This document shows positions 37,621-44,859 of a stretch of DNA of 64,000 nucleotides, in pieces. A program made the position numbers and the translations under genes. The notes beneath the pieces are model-generated. The model did not search any database and was not told the DNA's origin. It worked only from the letters and a program-made list of their open reading frames with translations. The first letter of the stretch is position 1, and the number at the start of each line of letters is the position of its first letter. This DNA comes from Prolixibacteraceae bacterium JC049 (GTDB lineage Bacteria > Bacteroidota > Bacteroidia > Bacteroidales > Prolixibacteraceae), in contig SACZ01000004.1 in NCBI GenBank assembly GCA_023369685.1, positions 372,001 through 436,000 on the forward strand, read 5' to 3'.

Positions 37621-39225
37621 TTAGAAAGACCACTCCAGCTGCATGCTAAGTCCAGTGTAAGCAGGTACATAGCGGCATACACCTCCTACGCATTGTAATC
37701 CTGCCCGGTTTCTTCCATAACCAGCCTGAAAACGGAAAGAGTTGGCCGAATAGCTTCCTCCCACCTGATAGTAATGCCTCTCTGTTTTTCCATAGTTGTA
37801 CATATCCGACAGATAAACCGACCAGCGTGGTGCCCAATTCATTTCAGCTAAACCATACATCCAGTTTTTATCGGCCTGTTCAGACCAAAGATGCTGCACC
37901 TCCATTCTCAGAGCTTTTTTGCGCGTAAATTTATACAGCACATCTGCAATTAAGATATTGCTCTTGATTTTATAATCGCCAGCATGATCTTCTAATATTC
38001 CTTTGTTATAGGTTTGGTTCACGTAAGCGAAAGTTGTTTTCACCTTCTTGTTCCACTTACGAATATATTCCATATTGAAATCGGAAAAAAGCAGGTTTCT
38101 ACCTGATTTTAAGAAGTAAGTATCTCCATTTTCATCGTATTTCAAGTTCTTGTAGTGCGAAAAGTTGATTGCCAATTTAGCTCCTCTTTTTCCTCCCAGG
38201 AAAGTTCCTTTCTTCAGTTGGTAATAGATGTCAAACTGCCCACCAATTTCTCCTTTAGCCTGAGCACCATAAGGGTATAGGTTGGCCAGTGCGTATTTGT
38301 GCTGCTTAGTTAATGCCGGAATATAATTGATCATTCCAAGCAAACCAGAAGCTCCTCGCTCCGACCGGAAATCGATATTTTCCAAACGACGAAAGTTCAA
38401 CGAAACGCCCAAACCTTTTTTAGAATAACCAGGAGTAATCAACAATGCATTTCCTTTCTTATTATCGCCCTGATTCACCAATACCGGATCGCGATCTTTC
38501 CATACATATTCGGCATCCAGGCTCCAGTTTTTCCAGCTATTGGTCGAACGTACAGAAAATGCATCCACCTCTTCCGGCACATTCAAGTTACCAGTATAGT
38601 CTTCGCTCTTACGCACCATCGATGCAGCCATTTGCCAACTTAAATCATTCCATTTCAGGGCTTTTGCAATATCTAAATCGATATCGGTAGCTAAGAGTTT
38701 TCCTTCTGTCTCGTCCATAAACTTGCGCTGATTACCACCCATGGCTTTCACTCGCACGAAAGGCAATACATCGGCCCATATTCTGGCACCATCTATTGCA
38801 GTGTTTATACCCAAAGTGCGCTCTTCGTATGCGCGCAGCAGCAAACCACTTCCCAACTGTTCGTAGAAATGGCCAATTGTAGCTCCCCACTTCTGTGAAT
38901 CGAATGAGAGGTAACGCGTTGCCAATGCTTTTTTATTACTGAACTCAAAAGGATATCCAATCAATGCTGGTGTAAATGCCTCAAACTGTACTCCAGCGCT
39001 CCATTTTCTGAATTGGTAATCGAGCTTAAGGTAGTTGTTGGAGCCAAATTTATCATCAGGGACAACCGCATTGGTCTTAGAGTCGTCCTGATAAATAATT
39101 CCTGAATGATAAAAGCTACCGGATAGTCGGCCATATTTATTTTGAGCAATAGCCGCAGAGCTATTTATTAAGCCAATCAATAAAAGGCAACAGCATACTG
39201 TTTGCCACTTTTTAAAGTCTATCAT
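37621..39225 (-). CDS. Outer-membrane beta-barrel protein, DUF6029-like
   Basis: A 534-residue exported protein with signal peptide (to AAIAQ, about 28) and repeated amphipathic beta strands ending in Phe (LSMQLEWSF), the signature of an outer-membrane barrel. It resembles the DUF6029 family of Bacteroidota. Two cysteines (LQCVGGVCRY) lie near the C-terminus in a predicted loop. Its start codon shares one base with the stop of the TlpA-type thioredoxin gene (TAATG), so the pair is translationally coupled; the thioredoxin may service disulfides or haem-related maturation, but the cargo is unknown. Confidence 0.75.
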   Translation of the reverse strand: MIDFKKWQTVCCCLLLIGLINSSAAIAQNKYGRLSGSFYHSGIIYQDDSKTNAVVPDDKFGSNNYLKLDYQFRKWSAGVQFEAFTPALIGYPFEFSNKKALATRYLSFDSQKWGATIGHFYEQLGSGLLLRAYEERTLGINTAIDGARIWADVLPFVRVKAMGGNQRKFMDETEGKLLATDIDLDIAKALKWNDLSWQMAASMVRKSEDYTGNLNVPEEVDAFSVRSTNSWKNWSLDAEYVWKDRDPVLVNQGDNKKGNALLITPGYSKKGLGVSLNFRRLENIDFRSERGASGLLGMINYIPALTKQHKYALANLYPYGAQAKGEIGGQFDIYYQLKKGTFLGGKRGAKLAINFSHYKNLKYDENGDTYFLKSGRNLLFSDFNMEYIRKWNKKVKTTFAYVNQTYNKGILEDHAGDYKIKSNILIADVLYKFTRKKALRMEVQHLWSEQADKNWMYGLAEMNWAPRWSVYLSDMYNYGKTERHYYQVGGSYSANSFRFQAGYGRNRAGLQCVGGVCRYVPAYTGLSMQLEWSF

Positions 39226-39716
39226 TACTTGTTCAGTTCTAGCAGTTCGTCAAAAATATTCTCTTCGCTACCGGGAGTATAACCTAAATGTTTGTGAGCT
39301 ACATTTCCCTTTTTATCAAATATCATCATAAAAGGAACGGAGTTCAATCCCAGCATTTGTTTCAATTCGTGCTTATCGTCTAGCAACACCTCGAATGGCC
39401 AGGCTTTGCCATTGGCTAAACTTTTCACCTTTGAATAGGAACGAGAATCATCAATAGAAATGGCATAGAATTCAAAGTCAGCCTCGTCTTTCCAATCATC
39501 GTACACTTCCGAGATGGCTTCCAATTCACTGATACATGGTTTGCACCAGGTAGCCCAGAAGCTTAGTACCACCGGCTTTCCCTTGCCAATTACTTCCGAA
39601 AACTTCACCACTTTGCCATCGGTAGATTTTAACTGAATTTTGGATAAATTCACTTGAGCAGATACACTTCCTACTGCCAATAGTAAAAGTGCAATTAATA
39701 AATGCATTTTCTTCAC
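39225..39716 (-). CDS. TlpA-family periplasmic thioredoxin
   Basis: A 163-residue exported thiol-disulfide oxidoreductase. Signal peptide (1-20), then a thioredoxin fold with the redox motif W-C58-K-P-C61 and the cis-Pro region VPFMMIFDKKG. It belongs to the TlpA/ResA group that reduces disulfides in the periplasm. GTG at 39716 is chosen because it gives the basic MKKM leader; an ATG lies at 39707. It is coupled to the following DUF6029-type barrel. Confidence 0.9.
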   Translation of the reverse strand: MKKMHLLIALLLLAVGSVSAQVNLSKIQLKSTDGKVVKFSEVIGKGKPVVLSFWATWCKPCISELEAISEVYDDWKDEADFEFYAISIDDSRSYSKVKSLANGKAWPFEVLLDDKHELKQMLGLNSVPFMMIFDKKGNVAHKHLGYTPGSEENIFDELLELNK

Positions 39717-39841
39717 AAGTTATCGTTTTAGAGGATTTTACAATCGTCTAAAAATAGAAAAATCCATGCATTATCTAAAATGTATTTCACTGAGAATCGA
39801 CACTACTTCCTCATATTCATATCCAGTAGTATAAAATAATC

Positions 39842-40068
39842 TTATCGCGTAGTTCCCGTCGTGTGGTTTCTTTTCAGGTTATACCACCAAGGGACACAAA
39901 GAAGCTCTGAGTTACACAATGATTATTTTAAAGCCACCTTTCTGCAACTGACTCATAATAAGCCCACTTGCCACACTGACGCTATCGCACGACTCCTGTC
40001 GTGTGATTTCTATTCTGATTATACCACCAAGAAACACAGAGTAGCTCTGAGTTACACAATGATTATTT
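39842..40068. repeat. Two direct copies of a 10-base-periodic repeat
   Basis: Copies at 39842-39928 and 39982-40068, offset 140 bases. Each contains four 7-mers of the form CACnAAG spaced 10 bases apart: CACCAAG (39885, 40025), CACAAAG/CACAGAG (39895, 40035), CTCTGAG (39905, 40045), CACAATG (39915, 40055). Each is preceded by a TCGTGTGrTTTCT stretch. Related 7-mers recur on the opposite strand at 45931-46082. Confidence 0.75.
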
Positions 40069-40234
40069 AAGTTTCCCCTTGTGCTCCAACAAAACACAAG
40101 ATCTGAATAAAAAATACAAAAGTTGCCCACTATTTAAATCATAGACTATAACAATATTCGCTACTACTTAGAATAACAACTCATACATTTTAATCATATT
40201 ACTTCTTTCAGTTAACTGTTATTTCTATCTTTGG

Positions 40235-40312
40235 CACAATAACAACACCCAAGGACTACACTATGACAGATATAACAGTTACCTGAGTGGGTGTTATCAA
40301 TACGTTGTGGTA
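40235..40312 (+). repeat. attC-like palindrome before cassette 0
   Basis: Outer arms CACAA (40235-40239) and TTGTG (40305-40309), inner arms ACACCCA (40245-40251) and TGGGTGT (40288-40294). The right end is GTTGTGGTA (40304-40312), the opening word of the next cassette, whose exact complement TACCACAAC occurs at 41181-41189. Confidence 0.45.
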
Positions 40313-40372
40313 CATTAAAAAAAACCACTAACATGAAACATTTAACCATAATAATAATTGGATTTTAAAAGA

Positions 40373-41050
40373 ATGCCAGGAAAACATCATAAACAGGAAG
40401 CAAAAACCTTGTGGGTAGTATTGTTAACTGCCATAACAATGGTTGTAGAGATAATATTTGGGCTTACTACTAAGTCAATGGCATTACTTGCCGATGGTAT
40501 TCACATGGGATCTCATGTACTAGCTATTGGTTTAAGTTGGTTAGCGTATGTTATAGTTCGTAAAGTGTCAAAAAGCGACAAGTTCAATGGCAATTCAGAT
40601 AAGATTCTTTCGCTTTCGGGATATAGTAGTGGATTAATGCTGTTAATCTTTGCAATTGTAATTATGGTCGAAGCACTTGAGAGGTTCGTTAATCCTGTTG
40701 AGATTGAATATAAAGAGGCTATAATGGTTGCAAGTATTGGTTTGGTTGTGAATATTGCAAGTGCTTTTCTTTTGCATCACAATTCTGAGGATTCCGACCA
40801 TAATATTCGTGCAGCTTATCTTCATGTTATTGCCGACGCTTTAACAAGTCTATCTGCAATTTTAGGATTGATTGCCGCTATGATATGGGATATTCCGTTT
40901 GTTGACACCATTGCTGCGGTTGTTAGCTCATTGGTAATTATAAAATGGTCGGTTGGTCTTCTAAAAGATTCAGGTTCTGTTCTACTTGATATTGAAACCG
41001 GACATAAAGGTCACAATCATGATCACGGGCATGAGTATCATCACCATTAA
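40373..41050 (+). CDS. CDF-family cation efflux protein, DmeF-like
   Basis: A 225-residue membrane protein with about six spans, matching the cation diffusion facilitator family. Span 2 carries LADGIHMGSH and span 5 HVIADALTS (HxxxD), the metal-site positions; the ADGxHMxxH form is typical of the DmeF cobalt/nickel branch. The C-terminus lacks the cytoplasmic dimer domain and ends in a His-rich tail (GHKGHNHDHGHEYHHH) that could bind metal. ATG at 40373 is used in place of a TTG upstream. It is the main gene of cassette 0; metal specificity is inferred. Confidence 0.88.
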   Translation: MPGKHHKQEAKTLWVVLLTAITMVVEIIFGLTTKSMALLADGIHMGSHVLAIGLSWLAYVIVRKVSKSDKFNGNSDKILSLSGYSSGLMLLIFAIVIMVEALERFVNPVEIEYKEAIMVASIGLVVNIASAFLLHHNSEDSDHNIRAAYLHVIADALTSLSAILGLIAAMIWDIPFVDTIAAVVSSLVIIKWSVGLLKDSGSVLLDIETGHKGHNHDHGHEYHHH

Positions 41051-41103
41051 CCATTGTTTTAACAGTTATTGGTTCAGCGAAAATATATTTCAAACTGACA
41101 TAA

Positions 41104-41175
41104 ATGGACAAAAAGCAATCTGAATGGCAAGATTACCTAAAAAACAAAGGACAAAAAACTCTATGGTTAAAATAG
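41104..41175 (+). CDS. Possible 23-residue small ORF in cassette 0
   Basis: ATG at 41104 to TAG at 41173-41175 encodes MDKKQSEWQDYLKNKGQKTL plus WLK, a charged helical-looking peptide. It lies 53 bases after the transporter gene and its stop is 5 bases before the closing repeat TACCACAAC, like the last genes in the other two cassettes. It could equally be the remnant of a longer gene. No function assigned. Confidence 0.3.
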   Translation: MDKKQSEWQDYLKNKGQKTLWLK

Positions 41176-41180
41176 TAACA

Positions 41181-41381
41181 TACCACAACAAAAGCTAAAT
41201 GCCAGTCGGGTTCCAGTGGCAAAGCAGGCTTCTGCGCTTCGTGGCATCAGCGCCAATTCGTCGTTGACGATTTGGCTATCGAAAAGAAAAATCAATAAAA
41301 CAACGAATTGGCTCGGTGGCAAATTGAGAGGATCGGTTTTTCAAAATCCCGTCCGGCACATAGCCAAGACCGTTGGCGGTA
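41181..41381 (+). repeat. attC-like palindrome between cassettes 0 and 1
   Basis: About 200 bases. It begins with TACCACAAC and ends with GTTGGCGGTA. Arms: ATGCCAGTCGGGTT (41199-41212) against AATCCCGTCCGGCACAT (41345-41361), imperfect with extrahelical bases, and GCCAATTCGTCGTT (41252-41265) against AACAACGAATTGGC (41299-41312), 13 of 14. TTGGCTAT (41272) is also the complement of ATAGCCAA (41360). It shares CGGGTT and GTGGCA words with the site at 42320. Confidence 0.6.
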
Positions 41382-41424
41382 ATTGAAACACTGCAAAATT
41401 CGAATAACAATATTTAAAAAAGAT

Positions 41425-42318
41425 ATGGACGTAGAACCAAAATTGAAACCTTTATATGCAAATTTAAAACGCTTAAGTATAGGGGAGTATTTATATACAA
41501 AAGAGTTCAAACTCTTCGCAATAGAAAATAACTTTGATGAAGATTGGCGAGCTTGTAAGAAAGAAGTCAGAAGACAAAAAAGTGTTGTTAATTTGGGGTA
41601 TCATAATACGGAAGATGAAGAAAAAGCGTTTCTATATTTAATGACTTTATGGTACGAGCAAAGCTATGACTCGTTTGACCAATTTGTTATTGCGATTCTT
41701 CTAAATTTTGCTGAATGGCATTCCACAAAGCTAGATTTTACTGCTATTCATCATAACTTAAAAAAGCTAAACTTTGGTAAAAAGCAATTACTAGAATTTA
41801 CAAAAGAAGCAAGAGCTGTAAGAGATTCTAAGCCAGAAAAAATTGAGAAAAAAATGATTAGTTCCCCAAAGACTCCATCTATAAAAGCAGATTCGAAGAA
41901 AGTATTCATTGTTCATGGTCATGATGATAAAGCAAGACTGGAGCTAAGTAAATTATTAAAAGATGATTTAGGAATGGAACCTGTCATCTTACAAGACGAG
42001 CCAAACCTTACAGTTGAGACAATTATATCAAAATTTGAAAGGCTTGCAAAAGAATGCTCGGCGGCTCTAGTTTTATTCACACCAGATGATAATGCAGAAG
42101 GTAAGTTTAGAGCAAGGCAGAATGTAATTTTAGAATTGGGGTATTTTTTAGGTAAATACCAAGGGGATGAAAATAGAAGAATTGGGATAATCAAAACAGG
42201 AGATGTTGAAATACCGTCTGATATTTCAGGTGTGCTCTATTTAGAGTATTTTAAAAGTATGAAAGAGATTTTTTATGACCTAAAAAAGCAATTTGAAACA
42301 TGGGGATATAAAGAATAA
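41425..42318 (+). CDS. TIR-like (PF10137/CAP12 type) nucleotide-binding protein
   Basis: A 297-residue soluble protein. The C-terminal half (about 157-295) is a TIR-like domain of the predicted nucleotide-binding type: KKVFIVHGHDDKARLELSKLL, VILQDEPNLTVETIISKFE, ALVLFTPDDNAEG and ARQNVILELGYFLG, with Glu237 at the expected catalytic place. Relatives hydrolyse NAD+ on activation in anti-phage signalling (CBASS Cap12 and TIR-STING). The N-terminal 135 residues are a helical domain I do not recognise and may sense or oligomerise. ATG at 41425 is preferred to the TTG at 41383. It is the only gene of cassette 1; the stop is 1 base before the closing repeat. Confidence 0.82.
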   Translation: MDVEPKLKPLYANLKRLSIGEYLYTKEFKLFAIENNFDEDWRACKKEVRRQKSVVNLGYHNTEDEEKAFLYLMTLWYEQSYDSFDQFVIAILLNFAEWHSTKLDFTAIHHNLKKLNFGKKQLLEFTKEARAVRDSKPEKIEKKMISSPKTPSIKADSKKVFIVHGHDDKARLELSKLLKDDLGMEPVILQDEPNLTVETIISKFERLAKECSAALVLFTPDDNAEGKFRARQNVILELGYFLGKYQGDENRRIGIIKTGDVEIPSDISGVLYLEYFKSMKEIFYDLKKQFETWGYKE

Positions 42319-42319
42319 C

Positions 42320-42458
42320 TACCGCCAACAATGTGTAAATTTCATAGCGGGTTGGTGGCAGTGCGTTGGTCGGATTCCCGCATCGAATTTCTGTCCTATC
42401 GGACGGAAATTCACTCCGAAAATCCGCTACGAAAACTTACACTTAACCGTTAGGTGTT
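42320..42458 (+). repeat. attC-like palindrome between cassettes 1 and 2
   Basis: Begins TACCGCCAAC (42320-42329) and ends GTTAGGTGTT (42449-42458). The arm at 42333-42353 (GTGTAA...TAGCGGGTT) is the near-perfect complement of 42421-42442 (AATCCGCTAC...TTACAC), with one extra unpaired base on the right arm, as in attC sites whose extrahelical bases define the strand. An inner hairpin GAATTTCTGTCC / GGACGGAAATTC (one mismatch) lies between. GTTAGGT fits the GTTRRRY core. Confidence 0.7.
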
Positions 42459-42512
42459 ATTAACAAACAACAGAATTAGTTATAAGAATACTATTAAAAA
42501 TAGAAACATAAT

Positions 42513-44084
42513 ATGTTACAAAAAATACATGTTGAGAATTACAAAGCATTTGAGAGTGCTGACATTCCAATTAAGCCAATAACAATTTTATTGGGTGCAA
42601 ATAGTGTTGGGAAAAGCTCAATTATTCAGTTGTTACTATTACTTCAGCAAACAGGAAAAGAAGGTTTGAAATCTTAGAAATCAGCGTTGAAGCTTTATGG
42701 TGGATACGTAAATCTTGGTGATTCTATAAATTTAATTAGGAATAAAGATACTTCTAAGAGTATAAATATTTCTTTTGAAATTAGAAGTAAAGAGTTAAAA
42801 GGTAGATTTGGAAATGGTTTAATTAACGATTTTGTAGAAAATTTCACATCACCGACAAAGTATTTGCCTCTTAAAGCTTTTCAAAACATACGAAACAAAG
42901 GAATAGATTCCGTAGAAGATTTGACTGAGTATATTGATGTGTACATTAATCTATTTAAAAAAGAAGAAACGGTAAAGCAGTATATTGATGAGGTAAGATG
43001 GTTTCTAGAGAACCGATCTTTTATCAATTTTGGAGAAATTAATAAACAAACAAAATCAGAGATAATAGATTCCTTTAACTTCTTAAAGACATTGTCAAAA
43101 TTAATTAAGACTGAAACTTTTAATATTTCTGTTAGTATTTCTCACAGTGACAATAGATTTTATATTAAAGAGATGTGCTTATCTCACAAGGATAAAAATA
43201 TTTTAAAATTAGAAAACAGTAACTCTTTTAGTTTAACTTCAGATTTAATAAAATTCAATTCGAGAAACATTGAGGAAATTAAGAATAGTTTTAATCCGTA
43301 TAATACTATCTTTTCTGCTTTTAGTTTTATTCATTTTGATAAATCAAAATCACCTCTTACTTCTGTTATTTCAAATATTTTAAACATTTCTTTATAGGAA
43401 TTAAAATCTGAATTTACAGAAGATAAAATAAATTACGTAAGCCCTTTGAGAGCACATCCTAAAAGATATTATATGCTCGATAAAGACAAAATAAATTTGA
43501 CATTAGACACGCTTGATGGAGATGCAATAGCAGATGTTCTTAAAGATAATTCTAGAATTAAAACAAGTGTAAACAATTGGTTAGAGAAATTTAATTTAGC
43601 TGTAGATGTTGAAGAATTTAAAGAAGTTATTCACCATTTAAAGGTAAAACAGAATAATTTGAATCTAGACATTACAGATGTTGGATTTGGTATATCGCAA
43701 ATTTTACCCGTGATAATCCAAGGGTTCTTATCTCCTAGTAATTCTACAACAATCATAGAACAACCAGAAATTCATTTGCATCCTAAAATACAAGCAGAAT
43801 TAGCCGATCTATTTATAGATATAGTAAAGAAAAGTAGTAAAGACAAGAAGATAATTATTGAAACGCATAGTGAATATCTATTAAAAAGATTAAGAAGAAG
43901 AATATCTGAAGGAGTTATTTCTCCTAAAGATGTGGCTATTTGTCTTTTCAATCCGTCAAACGGTGAAGAATCTGCTTATATCAATGAAATAGAAATTGAA
44001 GAAAAAGGCTTTTTTGATTGGCCCCTAGAGTTTTATGGAGGTGAATTATTAAAAGACACAACTGAATTTTTAAAAAACCAATAA
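42513..44084 (+). pseudogene. ABC/AAA-type ATPase (DUF3696-like) with two in-frame TAG codons
   Basis: A 524-codon reading frame kept in one phase but interrupted by TAG at 42675-42677 (codon 55) and 43395-43397 (codon 295). All ATPase motifs survive: Walker A GANSVGKSS (residues 28-36), signature-like VGFGISQILPV, Walker B TTIIEQPEIHLHP and the H-loop ETHSEYLLKRL. The architecture is that of SMC/OLD-like ATPases, DUF3696 type, common in anti-phage loci. Either a recently disabled gene or one read through at TAG; TAG is a normal stop elsewhere in the window. It is followed 4 bases later by its partner gene. The separate open parts are 42513-42677, 42687-43397 and 43446-44084. Confidence 0.75.
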
Positions 44085-44088
44085 ATTA

Positions 44089-44607
44089 ATGATATATACA
44101 ATTTCATCTGATTTACTTGAGAACATTGGGAGTGACGAATTAATATATTTCTCAGATTTATTAATGGAATTTTCTAATAAAAGTAATTCGTATAAAGTAA
44201 CTCGCGACCATAAAAACTTAGTGATTGATAAATATACATCAATATCCAATAATTCTGAATTCATAAAAGTTTGGCTTGATTTAATGACATTTACTCCATC
44301 TTCATTTGAAAAAATTAATGTTGATCTAGAGAATATTGATTGTGCAGAAACATTTTTTATGGAATTGTGCAAAGAAACAATAGGCAATAAAAATCTTGTA
44401 GTATACTCTCATCAAAACGTAAGAAAAGTTGAAGTATCTGATAATAAGTTGGTTTATAATGGAATAACATTAAATGTTCTAGATAGAGATATGGCCAAGA
44501 ATAGGATTTCGAATAAAGCCTCTACTACTCATGTTGAAGGTGACTATATATCGCATTCTCAGGTAGTAAAGGATAATGGTAAAATGAATAAATCTGAAAA
44601 TAAATAA
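44089..44607 (+). CDS. Unknown 172-residue protein with C-terminal shared motif
   Basis: Soluble protein, no signal peptide or membrane span. Residues 1-135 form a mixed alpha/beta region (LVIDKYTSI, EFIKVWLDLM, NLVVYSHQN, ITLNVLDRD) faintly like a PIN-type nuclease fold, which I cannot confirm. Residues 151-170 (GDYISHSQVVKDNGKMNKSE) align without gaps to residues 2-21 of the small membrane protein encoded next, 11 of 20 identical, suggesting a docking or amyloid-like signalling motif. Start is 4 bases after the ATPase frame and the stop 1 base before the next gene, so all three are one operon. Confidence 0.75.
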   Translation: MIYTISSDLLENIGSDELIYFSDLLMEFSNKSNSYKVTRDHKNLVIDKYTSISNNSEFIKVWLDLMTFTPSSFEKINVDLENIDCAETFFMELCKETIGNKNLVVYSHQNVRKVEVSDNKLVYNGITLNVLDRDMAKNRISNKASTTHVEGDYISHSQVVKDNGKMNKSENK

Positions 44608-44608
44608 A

Positions 44609-44779
44609 ATGGGAGACACTATTATTAATTCTCAAGTTGCTAAAGGTAAAGGCAAAATCAAAAAGTCAAAAAATATATTCAACATAAAGAAACAATGCAA
44701 AGAAACTATATTAATTAGCTTTATTGTTGGAGTAATAGCTTCCTTGGTTGCTACATATATTTACAATACCTATTTCTAG
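44609..44779 (+). CDS. Small single-span membrane protein with N-terminal shared motif
   Basis: A 56-residue protein: an N-terminal GDTIINSQVAKGKGKIKKSK peptide (2-21), a basic linker, and one hydrophobic span at about 33-52 (TILISFIVGVIASLVATYIY), ending in TAG. The N-terminal peptide copies the C-terminus of the preceding protein at the protein level with different codons, so it is not a recent DNA duplication. In layout it resembles a membrane effector recruited by a soluble partner in abortive-infection systems; this is inference. It starts 1 base after the previous stop and its own stop lies 7 bases before the cassette closing repeat. Confidence 0.7.
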   Translation: MGDTIINSQVAKGKGKIKKSKNIFNIKKQCKETILISFIVGVIASLVATYIYNTYF

Positions 44780-44786
44780 CAGTAAC

Positions 44787-44795
44787 AACACCTAA
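44787..44795 (+). repeat. Closing repeat of cassette 2
   Basis: AACACCTAA is the reverse complement of TTAGGTGTT at 42450-42458, the opening of cassette 2. The expected final C of AACACCTAAC is replaced by T, where intron-like sequence begins. Confidence 0.6.
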
Positions 44796-44850
44796 TCGAG
44801 TAGACTTCCCCACTAGTAAACACTAGTGGGGAGAGCCTCTCACACCACCA
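44796..44850 (-). mobile_element. Group II intron 3'-end remnant (domain VI)
   Basis: Read on the minus strand: GGTGGTGTGAGAGG, then a hairpin CCCCACTAGT-GTTT-ACTAGTGGGG, then AAGTCTACTCGAT ending at the closing repeat of cassette 2. From memory this matches the domain V end and domain VI of bacterial group II introns, with a basal GAG/CTC pairing, a bulged A in CTACTC as the likely branch point, and an -AT 3' end. Domain V proper and the maturase are absent, so it is a fragment. Confidence 0.45.
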
Positions 44851-44859
44851 GTCATCACT

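Larger units (their letters stand above)
39717..40372. other. Gene-free region with direct repeats and first attC-like site
   Basis: About 655 bases without a convincing gene. It holds two copies of a 10-base-periodic element (39842-40068), then A/T-rich sequence, then the palindromic attC-like site 40235-40312 that precedes the cassette array. A short 11-codon frame (40333-40368) precedes the transporter start but is not called. Confidence 0.6.
40304..44796 (+). mobile_element. Integron-like array of three gene cassettes (no integrase in window)
   Basis: Three head-to-tail units. Cassette 0: opens GTTGTGGTA (40304), closes TACCACAAC (41181-41189). Cassette 1: opens GTTGGCGGTA (41372), closes TACCGCCAAC (42320-42329). 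Cassette 2: opens GTTAGGTGTT (42449), closes AACACCTAA (44787-44795). Each opening word is the reverse complement of that unit's own closing word, exactly the relation between an integron cassette's first bases and its own attC site. All genes are on the plus strand and final stop codons lie 1-7 bases from the closing word. Only GTTAGGT fits the class 1 GTTRRRY core. No intI gene is visible, so the structure would be a cluster of attC sites lacking integrase. Confidence 0.65.

Noticed and set aside
39842-40068. CRISPR array
   Set aside because: The repeat units are 7-mers with 3-base gaps and no spacers of 25-40 bases; no cas gene nearby.
40235-40312. Riboswitch or attenuator upstream of the CDF transporter
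   Set aside because: The structure ends in the cassette opening word and has a matching closing word 880 bases away, so an attC-like site explains it better; no known metal riboswitch core is visible.
41383-41424. TTG start for the TIR-like protein
   Set aside because: It would place the start 11 bases after the cassette opening word, and the ATG at 41425 fits the domain start better.
42675-43397. TAG recoded as a sense codon genome-wide
   Set aside because: TAG ends the genes at 32541 and 59462 and the 56-residue protein at 44779, so it is an ordinary stop here.
44813-44832. Rho-independent terminator for cassette 2
   Set aside because: The 10-bp hairpin lacks a U-run on the plus strand and its flanks fit a group II intron domain VI in the other direction.
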